A DNA stretch of 64,000 bases, from assembly GCA_016648135.1 (NCBI GenBank), contig JADDOH010002554.1:62001-126000 (forward strand). The letters are read 5' to 3'. A program made the position numbers and the translations under genes. This stretch comes from Agrypnia vestita (taxonomy: Eukaryota; Arthropoda; Insecta; Trichoptera; Phryganeidae). The stretch's first letter is position 1, and each line of letters begins with the position of its first letter. Under the pieces are notes generated by a model. That model had not been told where the DNA came from. It searched no databases and saw only the letters and a list, made by a program, of their open reading frames with translations. Shown in pieces: positions 11,050 through 21,136 of the stretch.

Positions 11050-11164
11050 AATGGACGTACGCCAGAGGAGTACCAGCAGAACGATAAGTATTTAAACCAT
11101 AGACAGCTGTTGAAGGACTTCGGAGCCGAAGAGAACTTAGCGGACGAAATGCTGAATGATAAAG
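11050..11164 (+). CDS. Ankyrin-repeat protein, exon h
   Basis: A 115-bp exon from acceptor TATACACAG to donor AAAG|GTCAGT. It reads NGRTPEEYQQNDKYLNHRQL and continues LLKDFGAEENLADEMLNDK, a repeat-like continuation (NGRTPEEY is an ankyrin start) that closes the second ankyrin block. It starts in phase 0 and ends in phase 1, so at least one more exon beginning with two codon bases must follow. The only phase-compatible candidate noticed in the window is 63131. Confidence 0.8.
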
Positions 11165-11445
11165 GTCAGTTTACAATTTATTCATTCCACAATAAAGTAT
11201 GACGCGCTTGGTAGAACTTAGAAAAATGCATTCAGCATGTATGTATTCAATAGGTCATAAATTGAACCACAGAAACGTACAAGGTTACCAGAAAGAATTC
11301 CGAAAAATATTTTTAATGGTCTTACTGTGCCACACAATCGTAGAAAATCTCCATGTTTTCTTTTAATTACCTCTATTAGTATTGATTTTTTTTTGTATTA
11401 ATAGTATTTCGAAAATTTGCTTATTATTTTTTTTTTTAATTTATT

Positions 11446-11620
11446 AAAAAATAGAGATGTGAACACGGAATACGTGTCACATCAATATTTTTACTATTTT
11501 CAAACTAAGCTAAACGCTTGTGCTATGAAAATAGGACTAACTTGCTAGTCTGGAGTGAGGTTCGAACCCGCGACCTTTGGATCACGAGACGAATGTCCTA
11601 ACCACAAGACCAACAAGCTA
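11446..11620 (-). mobile_element. SINE family B, copy 1 (tRNA-headed)
   Basis: On the minus strand: TAGCTTGTTGGTCTTGTGG (A-box region), GGGTTCGAACCTCACTCC (B-box region), a body with GTCCTATTTTCATAGCACAA, and an end CGTGTTCACATCTCTATTTT with a short A tail. The same unit recurs at 23337-23516 and 47155-47349 (plus) and at 42838-43012 and 18300-18410 (minus). Confidence 0.85.
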
Positions 11621-11878
11621 TTTATACTAAGATTTTTTGGTTTATTTTTTAAGAAAAACAAATTTTTCTGTTTAATCATTTTTAATAATAATAATTAATT
11701 TAATAAGAAATAATATATAAAATTAGATTTTATATAATTCCATGCTTTTTAGGGACCCCCGTATATCGCAAGTTTAGAGAGGAAGATCGATTACAATGTT
11801 CTAAATTATAATCTTTAAATAAAAATACAGCAAAATGCAATAAAAATATATTTATGTAAAATCAAACAATACTGAGCA

Positions 11879-12365
11879 ATGATGAAATCATATCTCATTT
11901 CACAAATTATTCATTGTGTTTCTTTACGCAACTCAGACACAAACGAGACATTCTTTGTAGGGACCCACAGGAATAACTACGCATTAAATTTACCGTTAAC
12001 ACGCAGGCATCGCCTTGGAAACAAATTCTCGGAATTCGTAGACATTTTTCGTTGTAGGAGCATACTCGAATTAAAGAATTACTTAGACATAAAATATACC
12101 AATAGAATTAATTACAATTTAATGAACTGAATTTTTATTTATGTTTTGTTCCCCATGAATTATATATTTATTTATTTATTGTCCTGATTATTGTTCATTT
12201 TCCTTTTAAATGTGTTTTGATTTTATCTTTTATATTTATTTTTTTGGTTTATTTTATCTTCTTATATTACTTATCTGGCGTATAGATTTAATTATCTTTA
12301 TTTTATTTTATTAATAACTTTTTAAAGGTTTCTAATTATTACTGATTGCTTGTGTACTAATCATC

Positions 12366-12368
<3 letters not shown>
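11879..12368 (+). mobile_element. LINE 3' fragment with reverse-transcriptase C-terminus
   Basis: The frame to 12130 ends with NNYALNLPLTRRHRLGNKFS and a short C-terminus ending in NYNLMN. This is the type of peptide found at the end of Jockey/CR1-like non-LTR ORF2 proteins (Asn-Tyr motif, then conserved Arg and DIF). The following 3'UTR (TTTGTTCCCCATGAATT...) recurs at 32505-32780. It is 5' truncated. The (TA)24 run and the mariner follow directly. Confidence 0.6.

Positions 12369-12416
<48 letters not shown>
12369..12416. repeat. (TA)24 microsatellite
   Basis: Forty-eight bases of uninterrupted TA directly abut the left end of the mariner. The last TA (12415-12416) serves as one copy of its target duplication. 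Confidence 0.95.
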
Positions 12417-12420
<4 letters not shown>

Positions 12421-13702
12421 GTCCTTACATATGAAATTGGCGTTTTGCCGTACTGGCAAATTTGATCTCAAATATCTTCTCTTTGGTTAGGAATTCCAAA
12501 TCCAAATTTATACAGCTATTTACTCATGTATTTGTGTTTTGAAAATTATAATTCATTTGTTTTTTCCTCAATTGTTTTTTTCTTTGCGTCACTCAGTTTA
12601 CAAAATGAAAAACTTGAAATATCGCGTTATTTACGAGTACGAGTTCCACCGTGGCACCAGTGCTGCAGAAACGGCTCGAAGGATTAATGATGTGTATGGC
12701 GACGGTGCCGCAAAAGAAAACACAGTGCGTTTTTGGTTCCAACGTTTTCGTTCTGGAAATTTCGACCTGCAGAACAAGCCCCGTGGACGGCCGGAGACCA
12801 AAGTTGATAATGAAGAATTGAAGGCTATTGTGGAAGCGGATCCATCGCAAACCACATCCGAGTTAGCTGCAGGCTGCGGTGTTAGTGATAAAACTGTTTT
12901 AATCCACTTGAAGCAAATTGGTAAGGTGAAAAAGCTTGAAAGGTGGGTACCTCACGAATTGAGTGAAGCAAATCAACAAACGCGCGTTGACTGCTGCGTT
13001 GCATTACTCAACCGGCACAATAATGAAGGGATTTTAAATCGAATCATTACCTGTGATGAAAAGTGGATCCTGTACGATAATCGGAAGCGCTCATCGCAAT
13101 GGCTGAACCCTGCCGAACCAGCCAAACCATGCCCCAAGCGAAAATTGACTCCAAAAAAGTTACTTGTGAGCGTTTGGTGGACTAGTGCTGGTGTCGTTCA
13201 CTACAGCTTTCTTAAATCTGGCCAGACGATTACGGCAGATGTCTATTATCAGCAACTGCAAACCATGATGGAAAAGCTAGCTGCTAAACAACCGAGGCTG
13301 GTTAATCGCTCTAGGCCACTGCTGCTTCATGATAACGCTAGACCACACACTGCACAACAGACGGCTACCAAATTAGAGGAGCTTCAATTGGAATGTCTAA
13401 GACATCCACCGTACTCTCCGGACCTTGCCCCAACAGATTACCATTTTTTTCGAAATTTGGATAACTTCTTGCAAAGGAAAAAATTCAACTCCGATGGGGC
13501 AGTCCAAACCGCCTTCAAAGATTTTATTGATTCCCGTCCGAATGGTTTTTTTAGTAAAAGGATCGATGGACTACCTATGAGATGGCAAAAGTGCATAGAT
13601 AGCAATGGTACATACTTTGAATAAATAAATATATTATAATAAAAAAAAATCGGCTTTATGTTCCTCCCATACTAAACGCCAATTTAATATGTAAGGACCT
13701 AA
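12417..13702 (+). mobile_element. Complete mariner transposon (cecropia/Hsmar1-like), 1,286 bp
   Basis: The terminal inverted repeats begin TTAGGTCCTTACATAT and extend about 31 bp with two mismatches. The element is flanked by TA at 12415-12416 and 13703-13704. Mariners are cut-and-paste Tc1/mariner-superfamily transposons that duplicate TA. Length, ends and an uninterrupted transposase frame (12605-13624) indicate a young, possibly active copy. It sits in a LINE 3' region: the sequence resuming at 13703 matches a LINE 3' end also found at 42243. Confidence 0.95.
12605..13624 (+). CDS. Mariner transposase (D,D34D)
   Basis: This is a 339-codon frame, the usual length for a mariner transposase. 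The ATG at 12605 (MKNLKYRVIYEYEFHRGTSA) is chosen over an upstream in-frame ATG at 12539, because the extra 22 residues are hydrophobic and atypical. The N-terminal half is a paired helix-turn-helix DNA-binding region (AAETARRI; SQTTSELAAGCGVSDKTVL), followed by the linker WVPHEL. The catalytic triad is visible: Asp in ITCDEKW, Asp in LLHDNARPH, and the third Asp in SPDLAPTDYHFF, with 34 residues between the second and third. No stop or frameshift is present. It catalyses excision and integration at TA. By sequence resemblance it belongs to the cecropia/Hsmar1 group. Confidence 0.95.
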   Translation: MKNLKYRVIYEYEFHRGTSAAETARRINDVYGDGAAKENTVRFWFQRFRSGNFDLQNKPRGRPETKVDNEELKAIVEADPSQTTSELAAGCGVSDKTVLIHLKQIGKVKKLERWVPHELSEANQQTRVDCCVALLNRHNNEGILNRIITCDEKWILYDNRKRSSQWLNPAEPAKPCPKRKLTPKKLLVSVWWTSAGVVHYSFLKSGQTITADVYYQQLQTMMEKLAAKQPRLVNRSRPLLLHDNARPHTAQQTATKLEELQLECLRHPPYSPDLAPTDYHFFRNLDNFLQRKKFNSDGAVQTAFKDFIDSRPNGFFSKRIDGLPMRWQKCIDSNGTYFE

Positions 13703-13900
13703 TAAATATTACTGACGAATTCAAAAAAATATTATAATTGTGTTCTATAACCCTACTCTGGGATAGGCGTAGCCTAGTAGAGTGGCATAATCCACAAATT
13801 TAACAAACAGAAAAAGTGTAATTTTATCTTTTATTTTTATTGTTAAATTAGTATTAAGTACCTTTATTTGTAAACAAGGATTTTTTGAAATAAAAAAAAA
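13703..13900 (+). mobile_element. LINE 3' end, continued after the mariner
   Basis: From TAAATATTACTGACGAATTC to a terminal A run near 13891-13900, this segment is nearly identical to 42243-42445 (shared GGCGTAGCCTAGTAGAGTGG). It is the 3' end of a non-LTR element, probably the one whose RT C-terminus is at 11879, split by the mariner. A 12-bp-arm hairpin (TGTCATCA...TGATGACA) follows at 13897-13924. Confidence 0.55.
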
Positions 13901-13954
13901 TGTCATCATTTATGATGACATTTTGATGAATTAATAGGAAACAAGATTTTGGAA

Positions 13955-14085
13955 TGGATAGATAGATACATAAAATATAGAATTCAGTACATTTTAAATT
14001 ACTAATCCTCGGTGACTGCACTCAAAACATTTTTTTATTTTTTTGGATATTGCTACCTTTGCTTTTATACCCATCATACGGAGCC
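13955..14085 (-). repeat. MITE family F, single arm
   Basis: The sequence TACTAATCCTCGGTGACTGC to GGATATTGCTACCTTTGCTT matches the right arm of the foldback at 9713-9968 and of the copy at 50990-51235. The other arm is missing. Confidence 0.6.
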
Positions 14086-15542
14086 CGATAAATCAATTTT
14101 TATATGAGATAAAAAACGCACAAGATATGAAAAAAAATTGTGAATTTGGCCACTTTGCTACACGGTCGCCTTAATATCAGCTTCATGGAGAACTAAAGTA
14201 AAATACAACAACTCATCATAATTTAAGATTATCTTCTTAATCTTTAACTTCAAACTTACTTACAGTATACGTTTCGGCTGTCGATTCTTATAAAAATTAA
14301 TTATTTAATACGCCTTTGAAGTCGCGGTACAATAAACATATTTATTTCCAAGATTTTATTTTTCTTGAGGATTTTTTTATGTCGTATTTTTGATGAACGC
14401 GCAATTTTTTAGTTGAAAATCAATAAGGAAAACTTATATATAAGGGTATAAAAAGATTATTAGGGTTGCTATCGGAAGCATGAGTAAAATTAATGTACAA
14501 AGTTTCACCAGTAAACTTACAGTCTAAATAATCGAAAGGATATTTTCGAGTTTGAGGAATTTTTATCTGAAGTCGTAGGCATACTTTCCGAAGATAACTC
14601 AGGGAGTTTGTAAGTTAATAAGGCTATGAAGAAAAACTGTAAGTTTTAAGAAAATAAGAAAGTTTTTTATATCTCTCGCTAATTAGAACGGTATTTAGTA
14701 CCCTTTCTAACTTTTTAACTGTCTACCCTTAACAAAGGCTTTTGAATAATTCAAGGGAAAAAATAAAACCAACATTAACAAGGCAATTTATCAGCGGAAA
14801 AAAATAAAAACGTGGAGGTCTAAATACATGGCTAAGGTTTGATTAATTTCGAAGCGATAAATTCAGTTTTCTCGGCTCTGCCACTAAATCATTGGCGCAA
14901 TTAGTTCATTGATCTATTCGTTCGCGAATTAATTCCTTCATTCCGATGGAAGAATTACTGCAAATGAAGTTAATTTAGTGTGATTTTAAACACAATAGTC
15001 AGCCGGAAATTTATTTATTTATTTTAGTGTTCTTGTTTGGAGATTAATAAAGTTGAGATGAGATATGTCACCAATTAAGGGGTTGAAATACATCGCGAAC
15101 TTAACGAACATGTGCAAGGAACGTGAAAGTCTTGCTGGTGGTAGCCCTGGTGTTTTCCATAGCTCTGAATGTAGGCATGGATCCTGTTTGAATAAGATTC
15201 CTCCTGTTGAATATCATGGACCTCGAGTCTAAATAATGTCCATATTTTTCGGGGAATCCATATTAAGAAAAGGCTTGCCACAGTGTACAGGAAAATATTT
15301 ATTTTTAGCTTTGGGCATATTGCTAGATGAAAGGCAGACAATCTGAAGTAATTTATCACTGGAGTTATCACTGAAAACGTACAAAGAAGTGGAACCTCGC
15401 TACTTGTTACTTTAAACATGACCCAGGATCGCGAAGATTAGGGAAAAATTTCGCGCTGTAGAAGTAGAAAAACAACCACGATGCTTAGCCGTTATCTCAT
15501 CGACTAAAAGCGAAAGACGTAAACCTCTTTCCATTTAATATA
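14086..15542. other. Sequence without recognised repeats; one unexplained frame
   Basis: Most of this stretch has no repeat match within the window and is less monotonous than average. A minus-strand frame of 114 codons (15075-15419) and, on the plus strand near 15110-15180, a hydrophobic run (KVLLVVALVFSIALNVG) overlap. Either might be a decayed receptor or retroelement piece. Neither can be assigned. Confidence 0.35.
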
Positions 15543-15678
15543 GACAATCGAATTAGTACGTGAAAGCCGTGCGTACGAGGCACGTTGATTCGTTGTATTG
15601 GTGTTTAAACTCGTAAACACTAACACAAGTTGATAATGCGCGTCGTACGCACGGCTTACACAAACTAATTCGATAGTC
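15543..15678. mobile_element. Small palindromic MITE
   Basis: The two halves are complementary: ATCGAATTAGT and AAGCCGTGCGTACGA on the left are inverted as TCGTACGCACGGCTT and ACTAATTCGAT on the right, with a central hairpin (TGTTTA...TAAACA). The length of about 130 bp and lack of coding capacity fit a non-autonomous DNA element. Short AGAC/AGTC flanks complete the palindrome. Confidence 0.7.
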
Positions 15679-16128
15679 TTTCTTGGAAAAGAAATGAGGT
15701 AATATACCTGTCACTAATCTGGATGAAAAGTATGTCATCAGTTTGCAATTTGCAAAATGTGAAATGTGATTAATGTGCGGCACTCCTGTTGAAGCTAGAT
15801 AGAACTGAGACATGTGTGATGTGATTGATCGATAAGGAATATCATGATATGTACATCAACGTGAGTGGTATTTTTTATACTGTGCTTACTTTCATCTTCT
15901 ATAATGAAAAAATATATATACTTGTGCTTTTTTTTTATGTGTTCATGAAATTTATAACAATGACGAGTGAAATTAAAATAGTGTTTAAAATACTCTGTTT
16001 TTAAACATATGTATTTCCAAAAATTATTCACAATATTGTTTTAAATGGTATTTTCCTAGTTATTAAATAAATCATAATATTACTGCGGTTTTCTTAAAAC
16101 AATTTTTCATAATTAACTCGGAAAATAC

Positions 16129-16733
16129 TGTCACGAGTCGTGGCTGCGGGAGAAACTACTACAACCGCTGGACTTTAACGGATTTATTAATTATTGATTT
16201 ACTAATTATTTGATGTACAAAGTCACTTAACACTAAATTTAAATTTAACGCTATTATTTCAACTGTTTCGTAATTTGTCACTCGTAAATAGACACTTGAT
16301 TATCACTTTAACACTTTATTCAATATTCACTAGAACATTCCATCCAATCCGCACGAATTCGCTTCGGTTTATTTCGCTACGTAAGAACTTTTCCAAATTA
16401 TTCACTGTTGAATTATCGCTCGCTTGGCCACCCTGGTCTCCGCAGCCCGCGGCTGCCTTCATGTTTGTTTCTCTGTCAAGCGCGCTAAAACAACAACAAC
16501 CTCACTCCCGCGCGTCTTATTTATATCAAGCTAATGCTGGTATCGAACCTTTCCTTCATTCCCAGTGTTTGGGAAACGATTCTCGTGGCTTCTAGATTCT
16601 TGTGGAATGTTTCAGATACTTTTCGAAAGTCGTAGAACATTGTAGACCGTTCTCGATTCTTCGGTAGTGTTGTGACCACTTCAAACAACTGTCACTTGAC
16701 ATGAGTGCGTGATTCTTTTTAGCCTCGTTACTA
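16129..16733 (-). mobile_element. LTR-like repeat H, copy 1, with minus-strand promoter
   Basis: The plus-strand left end TGTCACGAGTCGTGGC matches 25249; the right part ends near GCCTCGTTACTATA, like other copies that end CCATTTCGTTACA. Read on the minus strand it runs TGTAACG-like ... TGACA, contains clustered GAA/TTC triplets, and then a TATA box (TTGATATAAATAAGACGCGC, near 16510-16530). The shared block TAGAACATTCCATCCAAT (16332-16349) identifies the family. The overlapping frame 16275-16595 is part of the repeat. Confidence 0.6.
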
Positions 16734-17149
16734 TACTTAAAGCTACCTTGTCTATATTTAATATGCAACGATGATATAATATTATCATATCGCCGATAAA
16801 ATATAATTTATAAACATATAATAGTGCACATTTTCATCTTTAAATTACTCTTTACTTGTTATAAATGGCAGATACATGTTCATGCTAAAATAATTACCTT
16901 TTACGAGAAAGATCTGAATGAAATTAAGTATTCTCTGCAGAGTTTCGCTCAACTACATTTAAATAAAAGAAACATTCAGTTCTCCCCAGCGCAATAAATT
17001 TTAACCGGTTTCTACTTCCCGATCTCTGAGAAAATTATAAAAAAGTACCTTTTATAAATTTACATCAATGTTGAATTTTTCTCCAATATTTACTGCAATT
17101 TATTTTAACAAAGTTTTACGGCAAAAACATTACCACAGAATATTCAATC

Positions 17150-17400
17150 TAGCGTCATCGAAAAGAGTCTAGAAACGCCCAGCAGACAAGAGATGAGTCG
17201 CGCACTTTCAAGTATTCTAGAAATGCAGGTGTAAGTATATAAGGCGCGGCGGGCGACCGAGCGAGAAGTTTTCTATTCTGACAAAACGCGATCACTGAAT
17301 GCGACATCTAGTGACATGAAGCGAACGATTTTTCGAGTGATCATTTGAACTGATATCAACCTAGCGAGTTGTTTTATAATTAGTTATGTTAATTACTTTT
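17150..17400 (+). promoter_or_regulatory. Heat-shock-type promoter of repeat family H, plus strand
   Basis: TTCTAGAA (17215-17222) and a related TCTAGAAA (17168-17175) lie upstream of a strong TATA box, TATATAAGG at 17236-17244. A GC-rich leader follows, with the block GACATCTAGTGACATGAAGC that is related to the minus-strand copy at 63395 (GACATCTAGCG). No coding frame follows, so this is probably a repeat-derived promoter rather than that of an hsp gene. Confidence 0.5.
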
Positions 17401-18299
17401 AATGAAAGTTACTTATTTGTTAAACAAGTGGCAAAGGAATATGTTTATTCGATGGGTTATTTCGTAAAATTTGTCATCAAAACTAATGGATTTTTTCCGT
17501 GTTTTTATGCATTTAAATATTCTACGTACGTTTTGTTGTGACTAAAAAACATGTAAAAAATATGTTTGAATATTTTTCATATATTTCTTATATGAAAAAT
17601 ATATATTTTTTATATATTTCAAATGTCGATGCATACGACTGCAAGCACTTATAGTTGTATGCATCGATATTAATCCAAAACACAAACCTTTTGGACCTAT
17701 TTATATTAATAGTTAGGTCCAAAAGGTCCAAGTGACACGTATGTTTTGGAAATTTTAGGCAACAAACGAATAAAATATATGATTGATTATTGACTGGTTG
17801 ACTAGTTAGTTAGATTGTAATGTAGAAGAACAAATCCCTTTTTTTGGTAAAAATATTTTTTTTGCTAAGAAGTTAAATTATATTTTTAAAAGTTAAAATT
17901 AATTAATTTAAAAAAATTTACACCTTCGGGTATGCAATCTTAGAAAAATTAATTTAATTAAATTAGTGAAATTTTGAATCGAAACCGAATTAAGAGGTAT
18001 TAAAAAAATAAGGTTATGGTGGATATTGTGAATTTAAAGATTGTCAAGTCTTCCTAAATTGACAAAATGACTTTTAGTACAAAACACAAGAATATGTGTC
18101 GAATGTAGCCTGGATTAGAACAGCGAATGGAAAGTACTAGAAGAGATACTAGAAGTACTAGAAGAGAAAGTAGAAGAAAATTGCGTAAAGGGTAGATCAA
18201 GGTAAATAATAATTGGTTGAGAAAATATTCATGAATATTACCCACGAGATAAACTACCCACATATCGTACGAAGTCTTTATAGGTAGACTTTATATAGT
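17401..18299. other. AT-rich sequence, nothing recognised
   Basis: Only short local inverted repeats are seen (for example TATTTTTCATATATTTCTTATATGAAAAATA near 17570, and a 17630-17665 pair with ATGCATACGACT/AGTTGTATGCAT). No genes. Confidence 0.5.
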
Positions 18300-18410
18300 G
18301 ATACATGTTACATCAATATTCAAATTAAACTGAACACTTATGCTACGAAAATAGGACTAACTCATTGGTCTTCTGCAAAAATGTTCGAATCCCCGACCCA
18401 GTAGGTGAGT
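18300..18410 (-). repeat. SINE family B, decayed fragment
   Basis: The plus-strand string TTACATCAATATTCAAATTA ... AAATAGGACTAACTCATTGG ... GTTCGAATCCCCGACCC aligns with the antisense of family B but has lost most of the head. Confidence 0.55.
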
Positions 18411-18683
18411 ATCTTAAAGAGACTCTCTGGAAGTGAGAGCGAAATTAGCCTCTTTTTTACATAGCTTTTCTTGCATTTTGTTTCACACTTTTGTGTGAAA
18501 AAATGTCACATTAAAATTTATCCACTAGATTCCATAATACACATTTACTTATTATTTGATACAAATTACATTATTAAATCAATAATTAAATTCTTATTTA
18601 TTATAATATTGTAAAATATAAATTCAAAGGTTATTTAATACACAATATGTGCCTTAAATTAAATAGCTAGAATCTGGATTATT

Positions 18684-19210
18684 AAATACGATCATCATCA
18701 TCTTCATCCTCTTGTCCTAGTAGGGTCGGGGGCTCTACGACTCGACAAGGTGCTTCCATATTCCCCTGTCTTTTACTGTTTTCGCATGAGTCAACAAATC
18801 TGGACCCATTCTGTTTTCATGTTTTGTTCCTTTTCTCAGCTTAAAACGGGGCCACCGGTCGTCTTCCTTCTGGGGTTGCCAAGGGGATTCTTCTTGGTAT
18901 TCGTTCCTCTGGCATTCTTAGCACACGTCCAAGCCACCTCATTTGTGATTTTTATGTGTATGAGTAGGGATTCCATGCCGAGTGCGTGCCTTATGTCGAA
19001 ACTCATCTCGGTAGCCTGGATCCTTGCTCTCATTCCCTCCGTCAGGATATAAATTTGATGCCCATATATTAGGGTGGGGCTGTACACAGATTTGAAAACA
19101 GTCAATTTTGTCTTGACACTAAATTTGAATTTTCTTGTCATCGCACTATATAGAGAGCGTGAATAAGATTTTAAAATTTTTACTATTCTATTGAAAACAA
19201 TAATACTCAT
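18684..19210 (-). mobile_element. LINE 3' fragment (RT C-terminus), antisense
   Basis: The minus-strand frame 18836-19210 has the layout of the region C-terminal to the reverse transcriptase of RTE/CR1-type elements: SPTLIYGHQIYILTEGMRAR, then IQATEMSFDIRHALGMESLL. A 3' end with GATGATGATGAT (plus-strand ATCATCATCATC near 18690) follows. It is 5' truncated and mutated. Confidence 0.7.
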
Positions 19211-20800
19211 TCCTCAATTTATTGAAGTTGAAATTTTGTCAACTACGTAAAAATAATAAAATAATCACTCAGAATTTTCTTTTTAATAATTAAGTAAAAA
19301 GAAGTTGTTTGAAAACTTACTGAACGATATAATTTTTCTTATACCTTAAAGTTAGTATACTGTTAAAGTATTTAAACCTTAAAGTTAGTTAACTGTTTAC
19401 TTTGTAATATCATGAAAAAAAAGTTACACGTCCATGAAGATATGTTTTTGGCATATCGTTAGGACGATTTCTTCTATTTTAAAACATCGGTAGTTTCGTA
19501 ATTAATTAATTAAATTCATGATTTATATTTTTTTTGTGTTGTTATAGGTATATGTATTTATAATGTGTGGAACCTAATGAATGAATTAAAATTTGAAACA
19601 TTTCGAAACAAAATGCAAGAGAAACTATGAGAAAAAGTTTCGGTAGTGTATAAGAGACATGACAAAGAGCGTGTGAGATCCATAACTAGCAGTGCATTAA
19701 AAATGACTAATGATGATAGTAAATCTTGTCTAAAAAATAAAATAAAAAAGACAACTTTTTCGGAATAATTATAATACTAGAAATCGTTTTCTCTCATCTC
19801 AATAGAAAATTAAATACTTTTTTAAATGAAGAAATATACTCAAATACAGATGATCATCTTATATAAATTATATTTGAAATACTGTTATAAAAATACATTA
19901 ATGAAAATTTGAAAATGGCAATCAATTCTAATTGTTTCTGATTGATACCAAATACAATTATAATCCTTCGCTCGCGGTTTTATTCGACTATTTACGTAAA
20001 ATCTTATACACTAAAATACACAAAAATTTCATCACGGAATTAAACATTTAATATCAATATTACAGCCATCAAAACGATATCGCTCTCAAAGCGATTATGT
20101 TGGCTGATATTTTCAATTTATATTTCAAATTTAAATTCCGTTATCAAATAAACCGCATTACCGGTGCCTACAACAAGAGCCTGAAGTTCAAGCTTATACA
20201 ATGATTGAATTTCTCAACTAAATTAGGCCCCAAAAAGTGAAATAATGAACTGAGTTTCGAACTTTTAGCAAATGAAATCCTTCACAATTTCCGGTCGTCC
20301 ATTGTTGGCACAGGAAAACTAAAGCCTCGGAACGTACAAAGTTCCCTTATTTTTAACAATTATTCCCCCTATATACCTGTTCGGAGGGTTGGAGTATTAT
20401 TTCAAGCAGCCCTTCCGTTTATCTATAACAACTGGGAACTTTTTCATTTCCGTTTTGAAATTGAAATATGACTCTATCGAAAATAGGATCACGACCTTTC
20501 CAGATTGAAGGAATGGCAACCCTCGGTGGCTATTCATGAGGGCTTGTTTCGTAAAATATTCCAGGAGTACCTCCTAATCACAAATTGATCAGACCGGTTC
20601 AAAAGGGATGCTTTGTTGAATGATATATAAACACAGAAATAAAAATCATACGAGAAAGTATTATATTTGAAACACGCATATTTATCTTTGAATTTGATGA
20701 AATCAAATCAAAGAACACAGACTTTATCAATAACTTTTAATAATGAAAGTTCTCATAGAATATTTTTTCATTGATCTCTATAACATATTTTTATCCAGAA
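19211..20800. other. Sequence with no recognised repeat
   Basis: The part from about 20060 to 20600 is less AT-rich and has no related copy in the window. It has no long frame. It could be unique intronic or regulatory DNA. Confidence 0.35.
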
Positions 20801-20929
20801 CATGATTTCTGAGATAAACCTGTCATTAAAGACAATGTCTCTCCATCTTTGTGTATTGTATCTCGATGTACATGTGCATGTGCAAGATCAGGATGGAATA
20901 TGTGGACCACTGGGTCGTCATCTCCAGTC

Positions 20930-21050
20930 CAGACATTACACATCGGCCCTGATGATCGACCCTCCAAAGGGATCCGAAAAGTCGGCCAGAAAGGTCGTAA
21001 AACACCGCATGATACCCCAAAAGATACAAACCAGAAGATCTTTGTTCTAG
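20930..21050 (+). repeat. Dispersed repeat R1, copy 2
   Basis: It shares CTGATGAT-GACCC-GGGATCCGAAAA-GTCGGCCAGAAAGGTCGTAAAA with 8018-8115 and with both arms of 43330-43480. Overlapping short frames are shadows. Confidence 0.7.
20945..20987 (+). ncRNA. Hammerhead-ribozyme-like motif in repeat R1
   Basis: GGCC (20945-20948), CTGATGA (20949-20955), a stem II built from GACCC and GGGATC around a TCCAAA loop, GAAA (20976-20979), A, GTC (20981-20983), then GGCC (20984-20987). The two GGCC strings pair as a 4-bp stem I, and GTC is the classic hammerhead cleavage triplet. Extra bases between CTGATGA and stem II depart from the canonical core. Activity unproven. Confidence 0.5.
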
Positions 21051-21136
21051 TCTTCCCAGGCTCCAGTATCTGGTTGATCTGGTCATGCCACGTCTTCCGC
21101 GGTCGTCCTTTCTCTCTGGTGCGTGTGTCTATGTGA

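Noticed and set aside
12369..12416. (TA)24 considered as part of the mariner
   Set aside because: The element starts at TTAGG; the TA run belongs to the target site.
12593..12855. Two minus-strand frames inside the mariner
   Set aside because: They are antisense shadows of the intact transposase frame.
18137..18185. ACTAGAAG repeats as another heat-shock array
   Set aside because: The GAA units are not in 5-bp phase and lack TTC partners; it is a simple purine-rich repeat.
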